Assembly: GCA_025201365.1 (NCBI GenBank)
Contig: JAIXMF010000001.1
Span: 2,914,001 to 2,978,000 of the forward strand
Reading direction: 5' to 3'
Source: Syncephalis plumigaleata
Taxonomy: Eukaryota > Zoopagomycota > Zoopagomycetes > Zoopagales > Piptocephalidaceae
DNA: 64,000 nt
Positions 23,338-34,013 of this stretch are shown here, piece after piece. The number at the start of each line of letters is the position of its first letter. Position 1 is the stretch's first letter. Below the pieces are notes generated by a model. It was not told the DNA's origin, did not search any database, and was given only the letters and a program-made list of their open reading frames with translations. The translations under genes and the position numbers were made by a program.

Positions 23338-25320
23338 TTATGCAGTTTGTTGCGCGCGTTTAATGCCAAAGTAAGGAATCTGTACTGCTTTAGTCGATGG
23401 CACTAAACTGCAAGTTGCCTGTGGATCAATGATGATGTAGCCGGAATACGACCAGTCCTCATTGATTGGTAGTCCTGATGGTTCTACAAATGTAGCCTGA
23501 ATGATTACCTCCTTGTTTGGTTTTATCGTTACTACATTGGGATGGAATTCTACACTGGCATAATGATGTTTGTATTGGTTGGCGTTAACGCCACCGTTAG
23601 CATGCGTTTGTGCATTTGGATTTGCAGGAATTGTGGCTGCACCACGAGAATAAATACAGTATACGCGCTCTTGTTTGCTGTTGTTAGTGATGCTTATCCG
23701 TTCGGAATGGCCATATATAACATTACTGTTCAATTTTAGACGATTCAATAATGGTATTACCGTTGGTGACACTATAGTGTTCAGTTGTACCATGTTAAAG
23801 ACATTAACCATGCCAGCACCTTGATGCATCACCGGGTCTAGTGCGTCACTGAGATGGGATGCAATTGGATAGGCCGAGCTTTGTAGCAGTGCCTTGATCA
23901 CCACGACATTGAGTGATTTCCTAGGGTATAGTTGTAATAATAATGCGAGTGTACCAGCTAGATAGGCTGTTGCCGCGGATGCACCACTATAGTAGCCATA
24001 CATCTGCTTAGTTTGCGACAGATACGTGGTAAATAAGTGATAGCCAGGTGCTAAAATATCTACATCAAGTTTCGAGTAATCTGAAGCGAGTGTGTTTACG
24101 TTTATACGCATTTTCCCTATTTCATTAGTGAAGCCTGCATCTCCAAAGAAGTTAAGCCTAGTTCGTGGCTCGATCCAGAGCTGTTTAACGATCTTCCTGG
24201 CGTCCTCGTGAGTAATGGCAATGACAGGTATTGGACATGAGGATAAAGGCTTTACTTGCTCGTTTACCTCCACGGCTATAATGACACCTATGGCGCCTTT
24301 TCTCGCGGCAGCCTCCATGACAGTCGATGGCTTGCAGCCCTTTGCCATTAGTAGTGCAATCTTGTTCTTTACATTGTTGCGTATCATACACTTATCACCA
24401 TTTGGCACGGCATTAACAATCTCCACTTCCACCTCTCCTAGTTCAATGTTCTTGAAGAAGCAATAGGATTGATAGGTGATGGGCGCGCTAATGTCATTAC
24501 CCAGCCAGAACCATTGCGACATATGATAGGGAATTTCCGCGGCACCCACTGAGATTAGTTCAGCACCAGCCAGTGAGACCATATCCGTGCCTTGAATATC
24601 GATATTCCTATTGTCACCGGCTGGTGCCACGACGATGATATTCTTGTCGGCCGCAATCTTGATCATATTTTTCATTTTTAGATGATTTTTACGGGTGTAT
24701 ACGATACTGGGAAGCACGATGATATCCATGTTATCTTTAATAGCTTGTTCCAGCGCATTCAATACGACACTAGACTTTGTCGTTCCTTGACATCCAAATA
24801 CACGGTAGATGGCAAGCGTTGTATTCGGAGCAATTCCCTTAAACATGGACGTATTTGAAATGACGAGACCCGCCATATTCGTGCCACTTCCCTTGCAGTC
24901 GACGGGTGCAGCATTCGTGGGGTATGGCACGTTCAAACCATTATAATTCTTGCCTACAAAGTCAACGTTATACTTTGAGGTTAGCGGATGAAGTTCTAGA
25001 TTTGGTGTAAATGCTTCGTGTTGATAATCGAGACCAGAATCGATAATGCCCATCTTGATACCGCTGCCATCCAGATTGGCGAGCGAGTGTACCAGCTCAA
25101 CTCCTGTTATGTCGTGTAAGGTGTATGGTTTTATATATTTCCCCGAGAACAAAGATTGGTAAATCGGACCATCCTTCGTGAATGTCAGTTTATACCCGCT
25201 AAACCCTCCATCACCAGCGTTATAGCTGACATACCGCCATGGATTGTATACATTGGTGGGGGAAACATGCTCCGCTTGGAGTAAAAGTGCAACTGATACA
25301 ATAAACTTCAATGTACGCAT
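23338..25320 (-). CDS. Secreted subtilase-like protein lacking catalytic His (probable pseudoprotease)
   Basis: Intronless 660-residue S8-family protein. Signal peptide (about 1-20, FIVSVALLLQAEHVSP), peptidase fold, protease-associated insert around 300-390, and a C-terminal beta-rich region, the layout of Vpr-type fungal subtilases. The Asp site is present (MGIIDSGLDYQHEAF). The His site should read GHGT but reads DCKGSGTNMAG, so the catalytic His is Ser. The oxyanion Asn site (normally AGN) reads PAGDNRN. The Ser site reads YSGASAATAYLAG, keeping Ser but changing the usual TSMATP. With His gone, normal peptidase activity is not expected. The frame is uninterrupted over 2 kb, and no stop or shift is seen, which argues that the protein is still under constraint. 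A TATA-like box lies 140 bp upstream. Confidence 0.9.
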   Translation of the reverse strand: MRTLKFIVSVALLLQAEHVSPTNVYNPWRYVSYNAGDGGFSGYKLTFTKDGPIYQSLFSGKYIKPYTLHDITGVELVHSLANLDGSGIKMGIIDSGLDYQHEAFTPNLELHPLTSKYNVDFVGKNYNGLNVPYPTNAAPVDCKGSGTNMAGLVISNTSMFKGIAPNTTLAIYRVFGCQGTTKSSVVLNALEQAIKDNMDIIVLPSIVYTRKNHLKMKNMIKIAADKNIIVVAPAGDNRNIDIQGTDMVSLAGAELISVGAAEIPYHMSQWFWLGNDISAPITYQSYCFFKNIELGEVEVEIVNAVPNGDKCMIRNNVKNKIALLMAKGCKPSTVMEAAARKGAIGVIIAVEVNEQVKPLSSCPIPVIAITHEDARKIVKQLWIEPRTRLNFFGDAGFTNEIGKMRINVNTLASDYSKLDVDILAPGYHLFTTYLSQTKQMYGYYSGASAATAYLAGTLALLLQLYPRKSLNVVVIKALLQSSAYPIASHLSDALDPVMHQGAGMVNVFNMVQLNTIVSPTVIPLLNRLKLNSNVIYGHSERISITNNSKQERVYCIYSRGAATIPANPNAQTHANGGVNANQYKHHYASVEFHPNVVTIKPNKEVIIQATFVEPSGLPINEDWSYSGYIIIDPQATCSLVPSTKAVQIPYFGIKRAQQTA

Positions 25321-25684
25321 TATCGTGTAGTAAGTGTTAGAATAATACCACTAGACTTCCCCGCTACTATTACACTAGTAGACTATGTCGTTATTTGTAT
25401 ATTGGGGTAAAGAAAAAGAAAAACAGATAGCATGTCTATATCAGTATTTAGATGCTTTTACCTTTATATAAAGATAGTACTATCATCGATAACGAAAACA
25501 TATTCTCGATTAACAAATTAGTTCATGACCATGTGTTCTCCAAACCATTTTTACTCAAGTGAACACTATCCGCTTCCCCCAGAAAGTTGCCAATTTATAC
25601 GCTCGTACGACATTCTCCCCCGTTCTACAACTCTTTTTGTTTTTCAATCTTTCTCGATAAACGCTCTCGATCGTAATACTTAGA
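25321..25684. promoter_or_regulatory. Divergent promoter region, subtilase-like / Pro-rich secreted protein
   Basis: The 364-bp spacer lies between two divergent genes for secreted proteins. It contains the TATA-like box at 25461-25470 and an A/T-rich stretch; shared control is possible but unproven. Confidence 0.5.
25461..25470 (-). promoter_or_regulatory. Candidate TATA box of the subtilase-like gene
   Basis: TATATAAAGG on the minus strand, about 140 bp upstream of the ATG at 25320. Motif match only. Confidence 0.45.
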
Positions 25685-26323
25685 ATGCGTCCATTTACGA
25701 CTTTGGTGACTATTGCCTTGCTTGCCGCTTTATTGCCCTATGCCACGGCATTGCCTACAGGCGATTCTTTAACTGGCTCTGCACAAACCACCACCAATAA
25801 CGATAACAATAATAACAATAATAACAATAATAATAATAGTAATAGACGTCCGCGACTAATGCCAGCATCCAATGCAGCTCTCTTAAATGATAATCAACCA
25901 CCTGCGCAACCACTTCTAATGGCTTTGGCGACTCGCAATAATCAAGTGCTACCGCAATTTTTACGCGAGCCACCACCACTCCCATCCAGGCCACCACGAG
26001 TTCCATCCAAGCCACCACGAGTTCCATCCAGGTCACCGCGAGTTCCATCCAAGCCATCACGAATTCCATCCGAACCAGTACTACGCCCGTCCAATCCATC
26101 GCAACTTTCACGCGAGCCACCACAACTTTCACTTGGGCCACCGCTACTTCCACTCAGACCATCAAAACTTGAATCCAAGCCAGTACTAAGCTCAGTCCCG
26201 ATGACACGAACTTCAGCCCCACAACCACGACTTACTAGACGTCCTGCACTTGCTCCACCAGATGCTGATGCGATAAAACTAAGCCAGTTTAATTTACAAA
26301 AGCCAAAAGAGGACAAGGAATAG
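25685..26323 (+). CDS. Secreted proline-rich repeat protein
   Basis: No family recognised. Single exon, 212 residues. Signal peptide MRPFTTLVTIALLAALLPYA with cleavage likely near TALP. An 11-residue Asn run encoded by AAT/AAC repeats follows, then a spacer, then about 12 tandem copies of a 7-residue unit of the form PSRPPRV / PSKPPRV, degenerating toward REPPQLSLGPPLL. The repeat is basic and proline-rich with no cysteine, a composition seen in wall-associated or extracellular matrix proteins. The minus strand also has a long open frame, which is a mirror of the repeat and not a gene. Divergent from the subtilase-like gene. Confidence 0.7.
   Translation: MRPFTTLVTIALLAALLPYATALPTGDSLTGSAQTTTNNDNNNNNNNNNNNSNRRPRLMPASNAALLNDNQPPAQPLLMALATRNNQVLPQFLREPPPLPSRPPRVPSKPPRVPSRSPRVPSKPSRIPSEPVLRPSNPSQLSREPPQLSLGPPLLPLRPSKLESKPVLSSVPMTRTSAPQPRLTRRPALAPPDADAIKLSQFNLQKPKEDKE
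25971..26160 (+). repeat. Degenerate 21-bp coding tandem repeat
   Basis: Repeated units such as CCACCACGAGTTCCATCCAA encode Pro-Ser-Lys/Arg-Pro blocks. Copies are nearest identity at 25985-26070 and drift downstream. Confidence 0.75.
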
Positions 26324-26612
26324 AATAAGCGATAGAAAAAGACATAGATTATGGAATAAAAAAACACGCGAGAGTATAGCGAAAGGTTTGATGTAGACAC
26401 ATTCTTGCGATATCCCTATCGTCAATAAACATTACACGTTAACATGTTACATTTTCTGCTTCAATGTAACTAGTATTACCATTATTAGCATACAATTGAT
26501 GCCTTAGTCTTGCACTTTTATATTGTACAATGATCGTTTTATTCACTTACTTTGACTTTCAAGTTGCTTGCTCGTACCGATTATGCTAAATGACTTTATA
26601 ACGGCAAGCCTG
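26324..26612. other. Intergenic region
   Basis: 3' flank of the Pro-rich gene. No exon with similarity to the upstream part of the GH5_9 enzymes was found here. Confidence 0.45.
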
Positions 26613-26702
26613 CCACAATGGAACTATTCGGAGGGTGTACGACAAGGTTGGATTCCAAAATATCCCTCAAAACATATCCACAACTGCGATAGACATTGGT
26701 AA
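26613..26702 (+). pseudogene. GH5_9 exo-glucanase 3'-end relic
   Basis: This stretch translates to PQWNYSEGVRQGWIPKYPSK followed by HIHNCDRHW and TAA, clearly matching the last 30 residues of the two full glucanases in this window (PQWSYLKGVEQGWIPKDPSK... and PQWDYLLGVEEGWIPRNPAK...). The upstream FFWNFKTE block and both catalytic motifs are absent from the preceding few hundred bases on this strand. It is therefore a fragment of a third copy rather than a gene. It could instead be a terminal exon of something unseen, but no acceptor context supports that. Confidence 0.8.
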
Positions 26703-27882
26703 TGACGCGATTGACAACTGACATCATCTTTCTTACCATTGCAATCAACTATCAATGTGTAACACGCACTACCATGAACGTATACAAATGAGACCGCTTT
26801 GCATTCTACTATTTAGCTACACTTGCTTGCAGTCAACAATGCCATTACATTCGGAATAAAAGGCCAAGAAACTTAGTAGTACATCAATATAAAAACGACT
26901 AATCAAGTGGTACGAAATACAATACAACACAATGTGTTATTGGCCTTTTCTTTGCTCTACGCAAATGACATGACACGAACCAATGACATCCATTTGTATG
27001 ATGGTAACCTTACTCTTGGCACATTGTATCCGTTAAACACTAGGACTATTCGCTCTTGGCGATACTTATCGACTATTGTCATGAAAGTAGTACGCTATAG
27101 TATTGGTAATAGGCAGCACTATCAACTTTGCATTATCAATGGCGAAATTGTTATAAATACCCATACGGTATTCCAGACTAATCATTCACAAATAAGCAAT
27201 ATATACGCAAATTGAACCACATCGATTAATCGTATCTTAACAAGCGCGCATTACCACCATGTTTCTCCAATATCTTATCAATACGCTATTATGGTCCAAG
27301 GACAACAATAAATCGTCTACCAAGAATGAGATCAAGGTTACTTCAAGAAGTATCGACTATTTACCATCTGAACATAGCAAATATGCCCTGCCATACGGTG
27401 ATACTAGAAAACCGTGGTGGATACGATAACAGGTGACATTAGGCAAGACAATATCATAGATAGTATTTATTTCAGTAATCATTTGACTACGAATTTACAA
27501 TGATCATTTACGAGCATTGCAACATCTACCTTGTCTTATATTAAGACAAGTTGCAATCATTCCAAATACTTTTACTTCTTTCAGTTAAACCTTACCATTA
27601 GTTTTATAGTTATTCAAATTGTTACAAGCAATAAATATGCTCTTTTGTTTATCTAATCATGATTGTTGTATAGCATTAACAGCAAAGTAATCATCCTGAT
27701 CATTACTCTAAAGAGTCATTCCTTAGCTAGATGTGTATGATCGTTGTTGTATCATCATTACACCAAAAGAAAAAAGAAAACATTATCGATATCAATATAT
27801 GAGATTGGTTGTATGTTAGAATACGAACGTACACGCGTTAACATAGTGGAATGCGTACGCATGCAAATGCAGTCCGTTTTAT
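26703..27882. other. Intergenic region
   Basis: Mostly AT-rich spacer. A plus-strand frame at 26907-27215 lacks a convincing ATG or signal peptide, and a 56-codon ATG frame sits at 27259-27429. Neither is supported well enough to be called a gene. Confidence 0.4.
27259..27429 (+). CDS. Possible small ORF, unrecognised
   Basis: ATG-started frame of 56 codons with a hydrophobic start (MFLQYLINTLLW), a Lys/Asn/Ser middle and a C-terminus ALPYGDTRKPWWIR. No family recognised; codon use and context do not prove it is translated. Confidence 0.2.
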   Translation: MFLQYLINTLLWSKDNNKSSTKNEIKVTSRSIDYLPSEHSKYALPYGDTRKPWWIR

Positions 27883-28495
27883 TTAGGCCTGCTGAGCACG
27901 GATCATCTTCTTGACGATCTTTTGCTCTTCAATCAAGAAAGCGCGAACAATACTATAGTAAGAGAGGAAAGAAAGCAATACAACATCATATTGATTAGTC
28001 ATTTGTGATTATTACAAATATATATACATATACTAGAAAAGCCGTAGCAAAGTAGAATACGATTCACGTATCTTCTTGCTCGTACACTATTCCACTATCA
28101 CGCTATTGTTCTATTACTTACCGGTTGCGGACGCATTTGGCGCAACGGCTACCACCATAGGCACGGTTGACGGTCTTTTGGCGCTTAGAGATGCGGGAAA
28201 GCTCAATTGGACGCATGGCAGGGAGCTAATGACACGTAGAAGAAATACATCAACAATAGTAATGTCGATTAGTTATGGAGTAATGTGATATTGCCTGTAG
28301 CGGACATGAGCAATTGAGATATAGCTAGTTACTTACACCGAGCAACTTGGTACCGCAGTCACCGCACTTTGGAACAGTACCGGCCTTCTTGATGTGATGG
28401 TACACCAAGCGGCCACCAGGGGTCTTGACGATCTTGACCCGGTTGGATTTTGTGTTATAGCCGTTGTGGCGACGGTATACGAGACGTTGAACCAT
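27883..28495 (-). CDS. RPL34: Large-subunit ribosomal protein eL34
   Basis: Component of the 60S ribosomal subunit. Three exons (28495-28337, 28225-28122, 27952-27883) join in phase to 110 residues, the usual family length. It begins [20 protein letters not shown] and contains [14 protein letters not shown], then CGDCG and CANC, the paired zinc-binding cysteines, with [12 protein letters not shown] between, and ends [22 protein letters not shown]. All three exons are free of frame breaks. The gene is divergent from AYR1. Confidence 0.97.
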
Positions 28496-29278
28496 TGTGA
28501 TAGATTACCTAGATTCCGAAATACAGCATTATTAGTCTATGCTGCTTCAAAAAGTATCGCGTGTATAATAAACAGAAAGACACGACTGGCAATAGGATAT
28601 AGAGAACGTAACAGGGATTCATAATAGTCATAGTGACCGAATTCCATATTCTATTCCTCTTGTATGTTACCAAGTAGTTAGTTACATGGTCATCCATCCA
28701 TCCATCCATCCATCTATTCATTCATTGACTTGCTAAATTATAGATTGCTGCTTCTATACAGGATAATAAAGACGCTACTACTTAATCGCATCATCCTATA
28801 AATATATCTATTATAGTGGCAATATCATATATATATGCATCCATCCATCCATCCATTCATCCATCTCTATTATCGCAGCATCATTTCTATATGCATATAT
28901 GCATACGCATTCATATATTATATATCCATCAATGAATGACTAGATGTTATGGCCTATTATGTCGTTTATGCTTTCTGTCTATTATACACGCATAGTGTTC
29001 TAGATGCTTACCGTCCGGTAAACAATGGATGGACTTCGAGAAGGGAGGAGGCCGAACACGCTGAGTGGGTGAGTGAATTGTGTCTCATTGAGCAATCGCC
29101 CACACACACACACACACACAGCAAACGGTGCACTTTCCCTAATCCCGATCCATTCAATGCAAATTGAAACATATTACTACATCCATAGGAAATACGCCTG
29201 TACAAATGACGAAGTATTCCGTAAATCACACCTTGTATACGCACCTTCTCCTACTTATCGAAATACGTTTGTATAGTT
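28496..29278. promoter_or_regulatory. Divergent spacer eL34 / AYR1, with microsatellites
   Basis: Presumed promoters of both genes. Contains (CATC)n blocks at 28687-28712 and 28837-28863 and a (CA)n run at 29100-29120. No gene was seen. Confidence 0.5.
28687..28712. repeat. (CATC)n microsatellite
   Basis: Tandem CATC units in the eL34/AYR1 spacer; a second block of the same unit lies at 28837-28863. Confidence 0.8.
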
Positions 29279-30136
29279 ATGGCAACCAATCAGCATTCGG
29301 AGCGTAAGGTGGTACTGCTCACCGGTTGTAGTTCGGGCGGTATCGGTGCCTATATGGCATTGGAGTTCGCCAGCAACAACTGTATCGTGTACGCTAGTGC
29401 TCGTCGACTGGAAGCCATGACGGAACTAGAGCCACACGGTATTCATACACTAAGCGTGGATGTCACCAAAGAGGAAACGATGCAGGCTGCCGTCAACACT
29501 GTCATCGAGAAAGAAGGCCGTATCGATATCCTCGTGAATAATGCTGGTTTATCGCGTACCGCTCCTTTAATCGAGCAAGATTTGAATACGGCTCGCAGAG
29601 TGTACGACGCCAATGTATGGGGCCTACTAAGAATGTCGCAGATTGTCGCTCCTCATATGATGAAGCGTCGCTCGGGTAATATCGTCAATGTGTCATCGAT
29701 CGTTGGCGTGGTTCCCATTCCCTGGTCTGGTATCTACGCTTCGTCAAAGGCCGCCGTACGTTCCATGTCGGATATCATGCGTATGGAATTGCTGGGATTC
29801 AACGTGAACGTTACAAACGTGTATCCCGGATCTATCAAATCCAATATTGCCCAGAATAGTAGTCAAGAGTTTGAGTGGAAGGAGGACAGTTTGTACGAGG
29901 CGTATAAGCAACGCGTTGAAGAGCGAGTATGGTTATCGCAGCAAAAAGGTTGTACGCCAACCGATGATTTCGCCAAAGCAGTCGTGGCTAAACTGTTGCA
30001 ATCCTCACCACCACGCGAGATTTACTACGGCAAGCATTCCACCATATTTTGGTTACTTTCATTTTTGCCGGGCTGGCTCACCGATCGACTACTCCTCAAA
30101 CGATTTGGTCTATTACAACAACAACAACAACAATAA
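29279..30136 (+). CDS. AYR1: Ayr1-type NADPH-dependent 1-acyl-DHAP reductase (SDR family)
   Basis: Short-chain dehydrogenase expected to reduce 1-acyl-dihydroxyacetone phosphate to lysophosphatidic acid on lipid droplets and ER. Intronless, 285 residues. Cofactor loop TGCSSGGIG with the double Gly typical of Ayr1, ARR after strand 2, NNAG near residue 92, catalytic Ser in NVSSIVG and the YASSK motif (Tyr and Lys) near 155. A hydrophobic C-terminal segment (IFWLLSFLPGWLTDRLLLKRFG) can anchor it to the droplet or ER membrane. The protein ends in a run of seven Gln encoded by CAA repeats. Distinguishing Ayr1 from other droplet SDRs rests on the TGCSSGGIG loop. Confidence 0.85.
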   Translation: MATNQHSERKVVLLTGCSSGGIGAYMALEFASNNCIVYASARRLEAMTELEPHGIHTLSVDVTKEETMQAAVNTVIEKEGRIDILVNNAGLSRTAPLIEQDLNTARRVYDANVWGLLRMSQIVAPHMMKRRSGNIVNVSSIVGVVPIPWSGIYASSKAAVRSMSDIMRMELLGFNVNVTNVYPGSIKSNIAQNSSQEFEWKEDSLYEAYKQRVEERVWLSQQKGCTPTDDFAKAVVAKLLQSSPPREIYYGKHSTIFWLLSFLPGWLTDRLLLKRFGLLQQQQQQ

Positions 30137-30317
30137 TAATAATGAGGAATACACTATCAAATGCTATTGCGTACTACTAGTATAATGCACGATTTGTATT
30201 ACCTAGTCTTATTCTCATGCACAAATGATAATTGATGAAATGTAATAAACGTAATAGTTTAATTGTTTTCATTTAGTTATGTATTTATTAATTAAATTGG
30301 TAATTATATATAATCAA

Positions 30318-33300
30318 CTATTGCTTATCAGTTGAACTATTACTATTACTACTATTGTTGTTGTTAACAGGGGATTCATCAACTGACTCTATAGTTATTT
30401 CATCATCATTCTCCTCCTCTTCATTCGTTCGTTTCTCGGCTTCAATCAATTCTTGAGACCACCACATGTCGCGGTATACACCTTGACCATCAACCCCACT
30501 GAGAAGAGCTTCATGTCGACCTTGCTCGACTACTTCGCCATCCTTTAATACTACAATCAAATCAGCATCGCAAATGGTACGTAATCGATGCGCGATAAAC
30601 ACGCTAGTGCAACGTTTCTCATCCAGAATACCATGGATATTGGCGAGAATCGATTGTTCCGTGTGTGTGTCAAGAGCCGAGGTGGCCTCGTCAAAGAATA
30701 GAATGGGTGGATCTTTGAGGATGGTACGTGCTAGGGCTACCCGTTGTTTCTCACCGCCTTATTATTCGTGGTATAGAATACGTGTATTAGATTAGCGTAA
30801 TTGCCTCGATTAGTGCAAATGTTAGCTAGTTTACCTGAAATCATTAGACCTCGTTCTCCCACTCGTGTTTGATATCCCTCAGGCAATCGTTCGATAACGT
30901 GATGAATTTGTGCTCGTTCCGCTGCATACTTCACTTGTTCCATTGTAGCCGATGTGTTACCATAAGCAATATTGTGATGTATTGTGTCATTAAATAGAGC
31001 GGTATCCTATGCATTACACATGGTACAAGTAAGTAGGTGTTCATCGCGAATAGTGCAAGGTATGCAGCTTATATCGCTTACCTGTGGTACAACACCAATA
31101 AGACGACGTAGACTTTCGAGTTTTACATGTCGGATATCTTGACCGTCAATGAGGATACGACCCGATTGTGGTTCATAAAAACGGAACATAAGCCGTAATA
31201 CAGTTGATTTACTAATCAATTATTCATGATCATATTCCATTAGATTAGAGTAGTATACTATACTATAGTAATGGTGTGCTACTTACCCACAACCACTTGG
31301 TCCTACAACGGCCACCTTACTACCTCGAGGAATAGTAAATGACGCATTACGTAAAATGGGTCGATCTGGATGATAGCCGAATGTGACATTCTCAAATGTA
31401 ATCTCACCACCTTTAAATTCTAATGGCATTGCATTGGGTGTATCCTAATAATAAATAAGCAATAGTAATAGTAATAGTAACAGCAGTAACTTACTGTAAT
31501 ACGCTGATCAATAGCTTGCAGGTTGAATAGCGTGTCCATATCGGTCAATGCTTGTCGTAGATCACGATAGACGGATCCGAGAAAGTTGAGCGGCATCGAT
31601 AGTTGGAATACCAATTGATTGATAAGCACCACATCACCAACTGTTAGTTGACCTGATACGTAACATCAATGTAAGTATACTAATACAGCAATAATATGTA
31701 TTGTGGTTACCTTGTAGTACACCTTGTGCAGCCATCGCCATCATACTTGCTAATGAAGCACTAAAGATTGTATTCTGACCGGCATTCAAGAATGCTAAGC
31801 TACCGGCTATTTTAAGCGATGCCTTTTCGTATTTCAACATGGCTGCATTATATCGTGATAACTCGTATTTCTCATTACCAAAATACTATATAAATGTGTA
31901 TAAATACATATGCGTGTCATCGATATGTGTAGACTCACCTTTACAGCCTCGTAGTTAATTAGCGAGTCAATCACTCGTGTGGCTGCCTCATTATCGGCAG
32001 CGTTGGCTTGTCGACGAAACTTTGTACTATAATCGATCGTGACATTCATACAATTAGCATTTTCCCTTTTGTTACTAATAATGTACACTTTTCATTACAT
32101 ACCGCCATGATGTCACACTTACGGTGAACAGTGTGTAAGCAGCCATAGTACCGAGAGTAACCAATGCATACGATGTGCCAAATTTATACGACTACCAACC
32201 AATATAATCAGTATTACTCGCTAATACGTGCTAGTATTCAATACACGAGTCGTATACTTACTAGAATACCGCATACCATGGATATTTCCAAGATAGTAGG
32301 TGCTAGATGTAATACAGTGGAGGTAAGCACGAAGCTTATACCTCTAAATAGGAGTAGAGTAGATTACATTCAGTATGATTTGTTCATTCCACCATAATCA
32401 ACTTACTTGGTACCACGATCAATGGCTCGTGACAGACCGCCCGTCTGACGTGAAAGATGAAACGAGAGATCCAACGATAGTAGATGAGCAAATATATTAT
32501 CGGCTACACGTCGAATGGCACCCTGTGCCACTTTGGCAAACACGGCATTTCGTAACTCTTGAAAGGCGAAGCTTCCTACTCTCGATAGACCATCTAATGG
32601 ATTACGAGTGAGCACGAATGAGTTACTACTGCTATAGTACAGTATAGTATAGGCATACTTACATCCAATGAGTACAGCACCCGCTATAGTCATTAGTGTG
32701 CCATCCTCGGGTATGGGCATATTTAGCGAATCGACGACTTGTTTAAAGAAGAATGGTACTTGAACATTACAAAGCTAGATTATTGTATTCGATCATTATA
32801 CTATCTATTCATTTGATTTACCGCTCCTATAATTATACTCACCTTGCCTGCTGCAAGTAGTGCTAGTGCAAGAATGACGCGTCCTTTAATCGCGTAATCA
32901 CCTTTCGGCCATACATATCGCATCATTCGTTTGATAATGTCAATATCTGATGTAGATTTCCCGCCTTCTATATCAACTACGGCAGCTGCTTTTGTTTTCT
33001 TATTGCTGTCATCGGTCTTTTTTCTAGATGTTGCTACTGACGCGTTCTTGATCTCATTTGATGCTGGTGTTGTGCTTTTCATACGATACTGCTGCCATGA
33101 ACACCGACCAAATGATGATACCCGACTATTAGTAATTGACTGGTATATATACATGTATATATAATGATGTTGTTATATAAATACATTAATTGCTATGTCA
33201 ACTATTATTACTTACCATCATATCATGGTAGTTTAACTTATTGGAACGCGTTCCTTTACTCATACTTTGAGCAACATTATGACCATATTTATGTCGACTC

Positions 33301-33529
33301 GATATATTCGACGTAACGAGTCTAGCCTAATAATTACCAATAAACAGTTGAATATCTACTATCCTTGCTATTCATTCCGTAAGAATATTTAGCAACTTAC
33401 ACTAGAGAATGAACGGTAAGAACAAGCGAGTTTTGTCGTTCTAGCTATCCCGCCTCCACTATGAATAGACCCAATGATATGTCGACTTGTAGTCGTTGTG
33501 CCTTGTCGGGAGACATAAACACTCAGCAT
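30318..33529 (-). CDS. ATM1: Mitochondrial ABC transporter Atm1 (ABCB7 type)
   Basis: Half-size inner-membrane exporter needed for cytosolic iron-sulfur protein assembly. Starts [20 protein letters not shown] at 33529, an Arg/Ser/Thr presequence, continued over the next exons. A Lys-rich linker precedes [14 protein letters not shown], then KVQVPFFFK-type TM1 and the six-helix domain ([37 protein letters not shown], typical of Atm1). The ATPase domain has Walker A GPSGCGKS split by an intron at 31285, the Q-loop VVPQ, signature region near 30835, Walker [13 protein letters not shown] and H-loop [15 protein letters not shown] near the C-terminus is Atm1-like; the tail is acidic and ends with Asn/Ser repeats. 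At least nine short introns. No frame break was noticed. Confidence 0.92.
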
Positions 33530-34013
33530 GACGATGAGTAGGAAGCAACTACTACAACTACAACTACAGTAATGACAATAGGAAAGAGGAGAAGGAGAGG
33601 AGAGGAGGAAGAAGGAGGAGGTTAACCCTTGAAACTATTCAATATCGGCTAGTGCTAGAAAACCGCGTTAATACTCGGATAACATCGTCATTTTAAATAC
33701 AAATTGCGCGGTTTTTGCCGTCATCACTATCGGGAACTCTATTGGGAATCAGTCTCCATTTAAGATGTGTATGCGGTGACACACACACATCGAAAATGCG
33801 GTATTATTGCCATGACTAATCCAATAATTAAATAAAGCAATTAAGCCATAAGCTAGTCTATATTGAGTATGTACATGTATATGTATATGAAATGATTTAA
33901 TAGATGGATAGATAGGTAGATAGATAGATAGGTAGATGGATAGTGTACAATAACCAAGTTTACGGTGGTATTGGAATTATAGTTGCTCTTCTATCGTACT
34001 ACTGAGCATAGAC
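33530..34013. other. Intergenic spacer, ATM1 5' flank
   Basis: Purine-rich tract at 33580-33625 and a (GATA/GATG)n microsatellite at about 33902-33943. No gene was seen. Confidence 0.5.
33902..33943. repeat. (GATA)n-type microsatellite
   Basis: Imperfect tandem GATA/GGTA/GATG units between ATM1 and the AP-2 sigma gene. Confidence 0.8.

Noticed and set aside
25755-26400. Minus-strand ORFs opposite the Pro-rich gene (WMELVVAWM-like and GLDGTRG repeats)
   Set aside because: They are reverse-frame mirrors of the 21-bp coding repeat; the plus strand has the signal peptide.
26907-27215. Plus-strand ORF as a small secreted protein
   Set aside because: The frame opens with GTG, has no ATG before a signal-like segment, and lacks a recognisable domain, despite a TATAAAAA at 26888.
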